Shown here in pieces: positions 34,222 to 41,880 of a stretch of DNA of 64,000 nucleotides (positions within the stretch are counted from its first letter, which is position 1; each line of letters begins with the position of its first letter). A model generated the notes under the pieces. The model worked only from the letters and a program-made list of their open reading frames with translations, was not told where the DNA came from and searched no databases. This stretch comes from Xiamenia xianingshaonis (GTDB taxonomy: Bacteria > Actinomycetota > Coriobacteriia > Coriobacteriales > Eggerthellaceae): assembly GCF_017945865.1 (NCBI RefSeq), contig NZ_CP072829.1, positions 744,001-808,000 on the forward strand, written 5' to 3'. The translations under genes and the position numbers were made by a program.

Positions 34222-35094
34222 ATGGTCGAAGACTTCGAATCGGCGCAAGACGGCGCGTCCGGAGCATGGGTCGCCGCCTTTCGGGACAAGGTGCGAACGT
34301 TGGGCGGGGCGCTGTACCGCGACCTTCCCTGGCGCTGCATCGACGACCCTTACGGCGTGCTCGTTTCGGAAGTGATGCTGCAGCAGACCCAGGTCAAGCG
34401 CGTGCTGGGGCGCTGGGAAGCGTTCATGGCGCTGTTTCCGACCATTGATGCGCTTGCTGCCGCCGACGTGTCGGCGGTGCTGTCGCAGTGGCAGGGGCTG
34501 GGCTACAACCGCCGGGCGCTTGCGCTGAAGCGCACGGCCGAGACGTGCGCGGACCGGTTTGCCGGGCGTCTGCCCGAAAGCTACGACGAGCTGGTTCGCC
34601 TGCCCGGCATCGGGCCGGCCACCGCCGCCGGCGTGCGGGCCTTCGCCTTTGACCAGCCGGGGGTCTATCTGGAAACGAACGTGCGCACGGTGTTTCTCTA
34701 CGAGCTGTTCTCCGACCGCGACGGCGTGGCAGACAAAGAGCTCGTGCCGCTTGTGCAGGCCGCATGTCCGCAGACCGACGTGCGCGGCTGGTATTACGCG
34801 CTGCTCGACTACGGCGCGCACCTGAAAGCCACCGTCGGCAACCACGCCCGCCGCAGCGCGACCTACGCGCGGCAGTCGGCCTTCGAAGGGTCGCGCCGCC
34901 AGAAGCGCGCCGAGGTCGTGCGCATTGTTCTTTCAGAACCAGGTATTGAATTAGAATCGCTTGCAGCGGCCCTCGACCGCGAGGAAGCGGGCGCCGGGCG
35001 CAGCGCGGTCGATCGGGACGTGTTCGAGTCCATCGTGGCCGATCTTGTGCGTGAAGGCTTCTTTCGCCAGGTCGGCGACGGGTTTGTGGCATAG
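34222..35094 (+). CDS. HhH-GPD DNA glycosylase, MutY-like without Fe-S cluster
   Basis: 290 residues. The fold is MutY/endonuclease III: VLVSEVMLQQTQVKRVLGRW, the helix-hairpin-helix LPGIGPATAAGVRAFAF and the catalytic-acid region. That acid is Glu (YLETNVRTVF, E151) where E. coli MutY has Asp, and the four-cysteine Fe-S loop of MutY/Nth is missing; only three scattered cysteines occur. The stretch GWYYALLDYGAHLKATVGN is typical of a distinct MutY-like subgroup. It probably removes mispaired bases (adenine opposite 8-oxoguanine), but substrate specificity is inferred. A short winged-helix-like C-terminus follows. Probably co-transcribed with the Rrf2 gene before and mntP after. Confidence 0.85.
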   Translation: MVEDFESAQDGASGAWVAAFRDKVRTLGGALYRDLPWRCIDDPYGVLVSEVMLQQTQVKRVLGRWEAFMALFPTIDALAAADVSAVLSQWQGLGYNRRALALKRTAETCADRFAGRLPESYDELVRLPGIGPATAAGVRAFAFDQPGVYLETNVRTVFLYELFSDRDGVADKELVPLVQAACPQTDVRGWYYALLDYGAHLKATVGNHARRSATYARQSAFEGSRRQKRAEVVRIVLSEPGIELESLAAALDREEAGAGRSAVDRDVFESIVADLVREGFFRQVGDGFVA

Positions 35095-35104
35095 GAGGAC
35101 GCAC

Positions 35105-35683
35105 GTGGGACTGCTGGAGATCTTTTTTGTCGGCATCGGGCTTTCCATGGACGCGTTCGCTGCGGCGGTGTGCAAGGGCCTGTGCATGAAGCGCATCCGG
35201 ATCGGGCAGATGCTGGTCATCGCGCTGTTTTTCGGCGCGTTCCAGGGGCTTATGCCGGTCATCGGGTGGGCGCTGGGAACGCAGTTCGAGGCGATCGTCA
35301 CGCCCATCGACCACTGGGTGGCGTTCGTGCTGCTGGCCCTCATCGGCGGGAAGATGCTGTGGGACGCCTTTCACGACGACGAGGACGAGGCCGCCTGCGA
35401 CGCCGAGCCACGGCTTGACGTGCGGGAACTGACGATGCTGGCCGTGGCGACGAGCATCGACGCGCTGGCGGTCGGCATCACGCTGGCCTTCCTGGGCGTG
35501 AACATCGTGCAGGCCGCCCTCGTCATCGGTGCGACGACGTTCGTGCTGTCGCTGCTCGGCGTGGCGGCAGGCTCGCTTTTCGGATCGCGCTTCGAAAAGC
35601 CCGCTTCGATCGCCGGCGGGGCGGTGCTCATCCTCATCGGGGTGAAGATCCTGCTGGAGCATCTGGGCGTCATCTCTCTGTGA
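35105..35683 (+). CDS. mntP: MntP-family manganese efflux pump
   Basis: 192 residues from a GTG at 35105, after aggagg. Six hydrophobic helices; both halves carry the family mark with Asp in a helix: GLSMDAFAAAVCKGL and VATSIDALAVGITLAFLG. MntP exports Mn(II) across the cytoplasmic membrane. The yybP-ykoY riboswitch that often precedes it elsewhere is not present; the gene is only 10 bases behind the MutY-like gene, so any control must act on the upstream unit. Confidence 0.93.
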   Translation: MGLLEIFFVGIGLSMDAFAAAVCKGLCMKRIRIGQMLVIALFFGAFQGLMPVIGWALGTQFEAIVTPIDHWVAFVLLALIGGKMLWDAFHDDEDEAACDAEPRLDVRELTMLAVATSIDALAVGITLAFLGVNIVQAALVIGATTFVLSLLGVAAGSLFGSRFEKPASIAGGAVLILIGVKILLEHLGVISL

Positions 35684-35778
35684 CGGGCAACGGCGCTTCA
35701 GGCGGTCCGCCCTGCGCGGCGTTTCGGTGCAAATGCCGCTTTTCGACGGTTTTTTCCGCCCGTGCGCGTTCGCTTCGC

Positions 35779-35784
35779 TAGAAT
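35779..35784 (+). promoter_or_regulatory. Candidate -10 box of pheA (TAGAAT)
   Basis: cgctagaatgc, 82 bases before the pheA start. Confidence 0.35.
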
Positions 35785-35865
35785 GCTTCTTCCCGGGCCT
35801 GTTCGCGCCGCGTCCTGTTTGCGCCGCCGTGCGACCGCCCGCGCCAGTGTTTTGAAAGGAACCTC

Positions 35866-36735
35866 ATGCAGACGCTCTACACCCGAGGAAGCGCCGCTCC
35901 CTCGTTTGCCTATCTCGGTCCGGCCGGCACCTACACCGACGAGGCGGCCCGCGCGTTCGCCGCGCGCCTGGGCATAGAAGACCCCGACCTGGTGGAGTTC
36001 TCGTCGTTTGACGAGGTGTTCGACAGCGTCGACCGCGGCCGGTGCGAGTTCGGCGTCGTGGGGAAGGAAAACGCGCTGGAAGGCCCGGTCACGGCCACGC
36101 TCGACAATTTCGCGCTGAAAAGCTCGGCGACGATCCTCGGCGAAGAGGTGCTCGACATCCACCACTGCCTGCTCTTGCAGCCCGGCGCGAAGATCGAAGA
36201 CGTCACGCGCGTCGCCAGCCACGCCCAGGGCCTGGCCCAATGCCGCCGGTTCATCACCGAGCGGCTGCCCGGCCGCGCCAGCGTCGTGACCGCTTCGACT
36301 GCCGACAGCGCCCGGCTCGTCGCCGAAGACCCCACGGTCGCCGGCATCGCCAACGCGTTCGCCGCCGACCTCTACGGCGTGTCGGTGGTCGCCCGCGACA
36401 TCGAGGACCACTTCGGGAACCAGACCGTCTTCAGCCTCATCGGACGCCAGGGCCACGCGCCGGTGTTCTCGGGGACGCGGTACAAGACGAGCGTCGCGCT
36501 GTTCATGGGGGAGGACCGCCCCGGCACGCTCAACATGATCCTCACGGAGTTAGCCTACGCTAACATCAACCTGACGCTCGTGCAGTCACGCCCCACCAAG
36601 CAGGCCTTGGGCGACTACATGTTCTTCATCGAGTTCGAAGGCGGCGTGGGAGACCTGGCGGTGCAGACGGCGCTCAACTGCCTGCGCCTGAAGCTGCGCG
36701 AGGTGAAGGTCGTCGGCAGCTACCCGGTCGCGTAG
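35866..36735 (+). CDS. pheA: Prephenate dehydratase with ACT domain
   Basis: 289 residues. The enzyme turns prephenate into phenylpyruvate for phenylalanine. N-terminal catalytic domain: YLGPAGTYTDEAARAF, FGVVGKENALEGPVTATLDNF and the region DHFGNQTVFSLIGR, where the usual TRF motif reads T187-V-F, so the Arg is lost. The C-terminal ACT domain (KTSVALFMGEDRPGTLNMILTELAYANINLTLVQSRP) suggests feedback by phenylalanine. Stand-alone, not fused to chorismate mutase. ATG at 35866 after gaaagga. A GTTAG-N6-CTAAC palindrome lies inside the ACT part (36549-36564). Confidence 0.95.
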   Translation: MQTLYTRGSAAPSFAYLGPAGTYTDEAARAFAARLGIEDPDLVEFSSFDEVFDSVDRGRCEFGVVGKENALEGPVTATLDNFALKSSATILGEEVLDIHHCLLLQPGAKIEDVTRVASHAQGLAQCRRFITERLPGRASVVTASTADSARLVAEDPTVAGIANAFAADLYGVSVVARDIEDHFGNQTVFSLIGRQGHAPVFSGTRYKTSVALFMGEDRPGTLNMILTELAYANINLTLVQSRPTKQALGDYMFFIEFEGGVGDLAVQTALNCLRLKLREVKVVGSYPVA

Positions 36736-36915
36736 GCTCGCCGCGCTTTTTCCTTCCGCATATTTCGGCTCGATTGCCGCGTCTTTTTGCATAGACGGCA
36801 AGTTTCGCAGGATAAAAGGGAATGGCGTATTACAAAGCATCAAGTCGGTAACATTCTCAAGCCATTGGCGCGGAATTCGTCACGCTCGCGTACATCATCT
36901 CTACAAATTACGTCG

Positions 36916-36928
36916 TTCTCGGCGAGAA
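36916..36928. promoter_or_regulatory. Inverted repeat ttctc-ggc-gagaa before hydrogenase genes
   Basis: A perfect 5-bp inverted repeat with a 3-base spacer, 47 bases upstream of the small subunit start, in a 240-base AT-richer gap that must hold the hydrogenase promoter. acgagaac occurs again 22 bases further on. It is a candidate operator; no known regulator is assigned. Confidence 0.3.
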
Positions 36929-36975
36929 TAAAGCCTGTTTGGTACAAAGACGAGAACACCTGAGGAGGTGTGCGC

Positions 36976-38193
36976 ATGGAGAAAGTGGCCATTGGATCGG
37001 AGTTTCAAGGCATGCTCGACGCCCGCGGCGTCAGCCGCCGCGACTTCTTGAAGCTCTGCGGGGCCGTGGCAGTTGCTGCCGGCTTGTCCGAGCTTGCCGT
37101 TCCACGCGTGGCGCAGGCCATTGAACAATCGGTCATCGGCGCAACAAGCGGCAACCTGTATCCCGCAATCTGGATCGAAGGGGCGTCCTGCACGGGCTGC
37201 ACCGAGTCGTTTGCGCAGATCGAAACCCCGAATGCCGGCCAAGTGGTCCTCGACATGGTTTCGCTGAACTATTGCGAGACGCTGTCGGCGGCCGCCGGCT
37301 ATTCGATGGAGGAGGCCAAGGCGCAGACGATCGCTGCCGGCAACTACGTTCTCATTTACGAGGGCGCGGTGCTGGAAGGCTGGGACGGCCAGGCTTTGCG
37401 CGTGGCCGACATGCCGGGCACGGAGCACTTGGTTGAAGCGGCCGAACATGCGACGGCCGTCGTCGCCTTGGGTTCTTGCGCGGTCAACGGCGGCTGGTGC
37501 GCGGCGCATCCCAACGCGGCCAACGCGCTTGGCGTGCAGCAGTATCTGCAGAAGTGCGGCGTGGAGACTCCGGTTGTCAACATCCCGGGCTGCCCGGCCA
37601 ACCCCGAGTGGCTCATGTCGGTGCTGGTCGACGTCGTGGTGCTGCAAGATCCCACCATTCTGCTCGGCCGTCTCAACGACTTCAACATGCCGGGCGACCT
37701 GTTCAATCAGACCATCCACGACAACTGCGAGCGCCGCGGCCATTTCGAGAACGGCGAATTCGTGTACGCCTGGGGCTCTGAAGAGGAAGCCAAGGGCTAC
37801 TGCCTCTATCCGATGGGCTGCCGCGGACCGCAGACGAAGTCCCAGTGCCCCATCACCATGTGGAATAACCGCCGCAGCTGGTGCGTGCAGGCCGGTGCTC
37901 CTTGCATCGGCTGCTGCGAGGCCAACCCGATGGACCCGGGCCAAAACTGGGTCGAGGTGAACACCCCGTTCTACAAGCGTCATCGCGACCTGCGCATCGG
38001 CGACTGGACCGTCCAGCCCGGCACCATCGCGCTGACCATCACGGGCGTCCTTGCGGCGGCCCTGATCGTCCACGGCTTCGGCATGAAGATGTCCGGCCGC
38101 ATGGACGGCGGCGCCGACTTCGAGAAGATCCGCAACTGGGACAAGAAGCACCCGGACAAGTCCATCGGCGTCTACGACAACATCGACGAATAG
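36976..38193 (+). CDS. hyaA: [NiFe] hydrogenase small subunit, Tat-exported
   Basis: 405 residues from the ATG at 36976, after gaggagg; a GTG at 36970 is less well spaced. The Tat signal is SRRDFLK (20-26) with a hydrophobic stretch and an AQA cleavage site. Cluster ligands for the proximal [4Fe-4S] are C72-x2-C75 (EGASCTGCTES), and further cysteines in ALGSCAVNGGW, IPGCPANPEW, GYCLYPMGCRGPQT and CVQAGAPCIGCCE fit the remaining clusters. A C-terminal membrane helix (TIALTITGVLAAALIVHGFGM) anchors it to the membrane. It transfers electrons from the active site to the cytochrome b. First gene of the unit. Confidence 0.97.
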   Translation: MEKVAIGSEFQGMLDARGVSRRDFLKLCGAVAVAAGLSELAVPRVAQAIEQSVIGATSGNLYPAIWIEGASCTGCTESFAQIETPNAGQVVLDMVSLNYCETLSAAAGYSMEEAKAQTIAAGNYVLIYEGAVLEGWDGQALRVADMPGTEHLVEAAEHATAVVALGSCAVNGGWCAAHPNAANALGVQQYLQKCGVETPVVNIPGCPANPEWLMSVLVDVVVLQDPTILLGRLNDFNMPGDLFNQTIHDNCERRGHFENGEFVYAWGSEEEAKGYCLYPMGCRGPQTKSQCPITMWNNRRSWCVQAGAPCIGCCEANPMDPGQNWVEVNTPFYKRHRDLRIGDWTVQPGTIALTITGVLAAALIVHGFGMKMSGRMDGGADFEKIRNWDKKHPDKSIGVYDNIDE

Positions 38194-38211
38194 GAAGGGA
38201 GGTAAGCATAC

Positions 38212-39855
38212 ATGACTCGTTCGATCATTGATCCGATCACCCGCATCGAAGGCCATCTCCGCGTGGAAATGGAAGTCGAGAACGACGTGGTAACCGACGC
38301 TTGGGTCTCCGGCGGCTGCTTCCGCGGCATGGAGCTGTGCGTTACCGGTCGCACGCCGGAAGACGCAGCTCAGATCGTGCAGCGCATCTGCGGCGTGTGC
38401 CCCATCTCCCACGCTCACGCTTCCTCGATTGCGGCCGAGAGAGCCTACGGCATCACCATTCCCAACAACGCGCGCATCATCCGCAACTTGTTGGAAGGGG
38501 CCCAGTTCCTCCACAGCCACATCCTGTGGCTCTACAACCTGGCCGGCCTTGACTACGTGAACCCGCTGAACGCCCTGACGGCAAACATCGCGGACACCTA
38601 CGCGCTGGCCGAGGAAGCCGGCACGTCGGCCAACACCGACTTCAAGGCGCTTCAAGAGCAGCTGAAGAAGTTCGCCGACAACGGGCAGCTGTCCATCTTC
38701 TCGGGCAACTGGTTCGACGCCGACGGCGGCAAGGCGTTCAAGATGACGCCGGAAGCCGACCTCATCTGCACGGCGCATTATCTGGAAGCGCTCAAGATGC
38801 AGGCCAAGGCCTCGCAGATCTCGGCGCTGCTCGGCGGCAAGATGCCCCACATCATGACGCTCCTGCCCGGCGGCACCGCATTCGTGCCCACGGAATCGAA
38901 GCTCGACGACCTGAAGGCGCTCGTGGACGACCTGTACGACTGGGTGTCCACCACGGTGCTGCAGGACACGCTCGTCATCGCGTCGTTCTATCCCGAGGTG
39001 TTCGACTTCGGCAAGGGCTGCGGCCGCTACATCGCCTGGGGCGTCTTCGAACGTCCGTCCATGGAATACGCCGACCGCTACCTGCCGATGGCCGTGCTCG
39101 ACGACGCGCTCAACGTCAGCGACGTCGACGAACATCTCATCACCGAGTACATGGGCCGCTCCTGGTACAAGGGCTCTGACACCTACGCCTCGCCGTACTT
39201 CGTCACCGAGCCGGAATTCACCTCTTACGACGTGAACGATCGCTACACGTGGGTGAAGTGCCCGGCCTACGACGGCAAGCCCTACGAAGCGGGCGGACTG
39301 TCCCGCGTGCTGGCCGCCTATCAGCGCAAAGTGCCCGAGGTCGTCGACATGGTCGACGACGTGCTGGCCGCTCTCGGCGCACGCGACGTCGCGGCGCTGC
39401 AGAACACGATGGGCCGCACCGGCGTGCGCCAGGTCGAAACCGTCTACATCGCCGGCCTCATGAAGGAATGGGTCGCCGAGCTGTGCGAAGCGGTCAAGGG
39501 CGGCGACTCCGAGTACTTCCGTCCGGCCGAGCACATCTCCGGCGCCGGCACGGGTCTGTGGGAAGCGCCTCGCGGTGCGCTCTATCACAGCGAGTCGGTC
39601 AAGGACGGCAAGATCGACGGCTATCAGATCATCATCCCGTCCACGTGGAACCTCGCTCCCATGAACGAGAACGGCGAGCACGGTCCCATGGAGCAGGCCC
39701 TCATCGGCTGCCCGGTCGAAGACATCGAGAAGCCCATCAACGCCCTGCGCACGGTGCACAGCTTCGACCCCTGCACGGCTTGCGCGGTGCACATCACCGA
39801 GAAACGCACGGGCAAGACGTTCGAGACGGTCACGAGCCCCTGGGGGGTGAAGTAA
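38212..39855 (+). CDS. hyaB: [NiFe] hydrogenase large subunit
   Basis: 547 residues. It carries the NiFe(CN)2CO site and splits H2. Nickel ligands: RICGVC with C60 and C63 near the N-terminus and DPCTACAVH near the C-terminus. After the His a 20-residue peptide (ITEKRTGKT...SPWGVK) should be removed by the protease encoded at 41187. The N-terminus (IDPITRIEGHLRVEMEVEN) is typical. It has no signal of its own and is exported together with the small subunit. 18 bases behind hyaA, two bases before hyaC. Confidence 0.97.
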   Translation: MTRSIIDPITRIEGHLRVEMEVENDVVTDAWVSGGCFRGMELCVTGRTPEDAAQIVQRICGVCPISHAHASSIAAERAYGITIPNNARIIRNLLEGAQFLHSHILWLYNLAGLDYVNPLNALTANIADTYALAEEAGTSANTDFKALQEQLKKFADNGQLSIFSGNWFDADGGKAFKMTPEADLICTAHYLEALKMQAKASQISALLGGKMPHIMTLLPGGTAFVPTESKLDDLKALVDDLYDWVSTTVLQDTLVIASFYPEVFDFGKGCGRYIAWGVFERPSMEYADRYLPMAVLDDALNVSDVDEHLITEYMGRSWYKGSDTYASPYFVTEPEFTSYDVNDRYTWVKCPAYDGKPYEAGGLSRVLAAYQRKVPEVVDMVDDVLAALGARDVAALQNTMGRTGVRQVETVYIAGLMKEWVAELCEAVKGGDSEYFRPAEHISGAGTGLWEAPRGALYHSESVKDGKIDGYQIIIPSTWNLAPMNENGEHGPMEQALIGCPVEDIEKPINALRTVHSFDPCTACAVHITEKRTGKTFETVTSPWGVK

Positions 39856-39856
39856 C

Positions 39857-40552
39857 ATGGCACATTTGGCACATTATCGCGAGGCCCATCCGCTGCCGTT
39901 CGTTATCACGCACTGGATCAACCTCGTCTCGATGATCATCCTCATCGTCACCGGCTTCAGCATCCACTTCCCGTTCTGGCCTGGCTTCATGGGCATTGCC
40001 CGCGGCTGCCACATCTTCTTCGGCTTCGTGCTGTTCATCAACTGCGTCGTGCGCGTCCTTATGGCGTTCTTCGTGAAGTCTTCGCCCACGGGCGGCACGC
40101 GCGAACAGGTGACCGACTTCAAGACCTGGCTGCCCCAGGCCGACAACCGCCATCAGGCTCTGGAATGGGTGAAGTACTACCTGTTCTTGAAGAAAGACCA
40201 TCCGCTTGGAGCCAAGCTGGGCGTTCCGCAAAAGATCAGCTACCTGCTCATCCCCATCCTGGTCGTCGTCATGTTCTGGACGGGCCTGTGCCTGTGGTCC
40301 ACGACGGCCAACATGGCGCCCTTTGCCGCTACCACGACGCTTGTCGGCGGCGCGATGTCCATGCGCATCATCCACTACTTCTTGATGTACGTGTTCATCT
40401 GCTTCATGCTCATCCACATCTATCTGGCCAACGTCGAAGGCACGGCTCCTTCCGCGCTCATGTTCTTCCACAGGGAGCACGGCGGACTCACCTACGACCC
40501 GCACAAGCACAACATCTCCGGCGAGGACGACCTCGGCCATGTTGGCAGGTAA
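39857..40552 (+). CDS. hyaC: Hydrogenase cytochrome b subunit
   Basis: 231 residues, four membrane helices. It belongs to the Ni/Fe-hydrogenase b-type cytochromes that take electrons from the small subunit and pass them to quinone. Histidines in the right places are in FVITHWINLVSM (H19), GCHIFFGFVLF, MRIIHYFLMYVF and FMLIHIYLANVEG. The starting ATG is two bases behind the hyaB stop. A strong terminator follows. Together with hyaAB it forms a membrane H2-uptake complex facing outside. Confidence 0.94.
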   Translation: MAHLAHYREAHPLPFVITHWINLVSMIILIVTGFSIHFPFWPGFMGIARGCHIFFGFVLFINCVVRVLMAFFVKSSPTGGTREQVTDFKTWLPQADNRHQALEWVKYYLFLKKDHPLGAKLGVPQKISYLLIPILVVVMFWTGLCLWSTTANMAPFAATTTLVGGAMSMRIIHYFLMYVFICFMLIHIYLANVEGTAPSALMFFHREHGGLTYDPHKHNISGEDDLGHVGR

Positions 40553-40594
40553 ACGGCGCGCAAGCAGCGTTTAGCGTCTAGCCACGATTGATGG

Positions 40595-40628
40595 AAGGCC
40601 CCGGCTCACAGCGAGCCGGGGCCTTTTT
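40595..40628 (+). terminator. Strong intrinsic terminator after hyaABC
   Basis: 13-bp perfect stem aaggccccggctc / gagccggggcctt (40595-40607 and 40613-40625), loop acagc, T run 40624-40628. It separates hyaABC from the accessory genes behind. Confidence 0.95.
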
Positions 40629-40670
40629 GCATGCGGCCGCCGGGCGCCTCTTTCGCCATTTACGGAGCCG

Positions 40671-40684
40671 TGCGCGATCGCGCA
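40671..40684. promoter_or_regulatory. 14-bp perfect palindrome before hydrogenase accessory genes
   Basis: tgcgcgatcgcgca, 24 bases upstream of a TATACT box (40708-40713) and 65 before the next gene. It could be an operator; GC-rich chance palindromes are possible. Confidence 0.3.
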
Positions 40685-40748
40685 GGCGTACCTGTTGGGC
40701 GACCCGCTATACTGGTGCAACGAAACGATGAGGAAGGGGGCGTGGCCG

Positions 40749-41177
40749 ATGGCGGAATTGACCGACGAGCAGATCGCGCGGGAAGAGGAGTTTCTCAAGG
40801 GCCTGCCGCGCGTGAACCTGGGCGCGCTGTTCATGCCGCCGGTGTGGGGCGCGGCGCACGGATTCTGGGTGACGCTTCTGTTCTATCCGGCGTGGCTTTT
40901 GGCCGACAACTGCTTTTTCGCCGCATACTGCAATCCCTCGGTGCTTTCTATCGGCGTCGCCGTTCTCGTGTTCGTCAGCCTGCTCGTGGTCACCGTCGTT
41001 TTCGCCATCGTCAGCCAGCCGATCGCCGCGCACCGGGCCGAGAACGCGGGCGTTTCGCGCGAGCGCTACCTCAAGCGACAGCGGGCGTGGGCCGTGGCAT
41101 GCATCGTCGCCGGCCTCGTCATGATCGCGGCCGCCACCTATTACAACCTAGCCTTTCGGCCGCCGTTCGAGGCGTAG
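40749..41177 (+). CDS. Membrane protein of unknown function in the hydrogenase locus
   Basis: 142 residues from the ATG at 40749, with aggaaggggg as ribosome site; an earlier in-frame ATG at 40728 is possible. Three hydrophobic segments are seen: GALFMPPVWGAAHGFWVTLLFYPAWLLAD, VLSIGVAVLVFVSLLVVTVVFAIVSQ and AWAVACIVAGLVMIAAATYY, joined by a charged loop (HRAENAGVSRERYLKRQ). I know no named family. It lies 10 bases before the maturation protease gene and behind the terminator of hyaABC, so it may be an assembly or accessory factor; this is inference from position only. Confidence 0.75.
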   Translation: MAELTDEQIAREEEFLKGLPRVNLGALFMPPVWGAAHGFWVTLLFYPAWLLADNCFFAAYCNPSVLSIGVAVLVFVSLLVVTVVFAIVSQPIAAHRAENAGVSRERYLKRQRAWAVACIVAGLVMIAAATYYNLAFRPPFEA

Positions 41178-41186
41178 GGGGCTGCT

Positions 41187-41705
41187 GTGGCTGGGCAAGC
41201 GCCGCGGCGCATCGCCGTGTTCTGCGTCGGCAACAAGCTCATGCTTGACGACGGGCTGGGGCCGGCGGTGTACGAAGAGCTCGAACGCGCCTGGACGATG
41301 CCCGACAACGTCGACGTGTTCGACGTGGGCTGCCTGACGATGGACCTCATCAACGTCGTCGACGACTACGACGTCATCGTCACGGTGGACGCGGTCGACG
41401 GCACGGGCGACGAGGCCGGCACGGTCTACCGCTTCGAGCCCGATGCGATGGCCCGCCACAGCGGCGCCACGGCGTCGTTGCACGATTTGAAGCTGGTCGA
41501 CCTGTTCGACGCGGCCACGCTTTTGGGCTACGAATGCGAGGGCCTCTGCCTCGGGATGCAGATTGAGAACGCCTCGCCGTCCGAGCTGGTGGTGGGCCTC
41601 ACGCCGAAGGTGGCACAGCGGCTTCCTTTTTTGGTCGACGTGCTCGTCGGCGAGCTGGCGCGGCTTGGCAGCGCTCCGGTGCGCAAAGACGGCGGGACGG
41701 CATAG
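41187..41705 (+). CDS. hyaD: Hydrogenase maturation endopeptidase
   Basis: 172 residues from a GTG at 41187. Family M52 (HyaD/HycI/HoxW) protease that cuts off the C-terminal peptide of the large subunit after nickel insertion. The motif GVGN-x-L-x3-D appears as FCVGNKLMLDDGLGPAVYEEL, with Asp as Ni-binding residue; DAVDG follows in TVDAVDGTGDEAGTVYRF, and SLHD gives the histidine region. It must act on hyaB encoded 1.3 kb upstream. The other maturation genes (hypA-F) are not in the window. Confidence 0.93.
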   Translation: MAGQAPRRIAVFCVGNKLMLDDGLGPAVYEELERAWTMPDNVDVFDVGCLTMDLINVVDDYDVIVTVDAVDGTGDEAGTVYRFEPDAMARHSGATASLHDLKLVDLFDAATLLGYECEGLCLGMQIENASPSELVVGLTPKVAQRLPFLVDVLVGELARLGSAPVRKDGGTA

Positions 41706-41763
41706 AAACTTGCCGGTTCGTTGCGCCGGCCCCGCATTTCTCTGACGGTGCAAGTCATGTTTG

Positions 41764-41837
41764 CTTAGGGAAACACTGGTTGATGCCGCCAGCCCTGAGT
41801 TCACAGGACAAGACGGCCTTGATCAATGTTAGCCTAG
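41764..41837. repeat. Intergenic inverted-repeat element, copy f
   Basis: Left end cttagggaaacactggttga and right end ttgatcaatgttagcctag are imperfect inverted copies of the family end. The core gccgccagccctgag...caggacaagacggc matches copy b forward and copy c in reverse. A second, half end (ctaggaaaacat) overlaps the right side, as if another copy had abutted. Between hyaD and nth. Confidence 0.75.
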
Positions 41838-41880
41838 GAAAACATTTATGCGCAGGGCAGCGTCCTTTCGCGGGCATGCC

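Noticed and set aside
35040-35110. yybP-ykoY manganese riboswitch before mntP
   Set aside because: There are only 10 bases between the previous stop and the mntP start; no room for a riboswitch.
36901-39858. A 985-codon open frame antisense to the hydrogenase genes
   Set aside because: Typical GC-rich mirror frame: rich in Arg, His and Ala, no domain, and fully opposite to hyaA and hyaB, which have complete family motifs.
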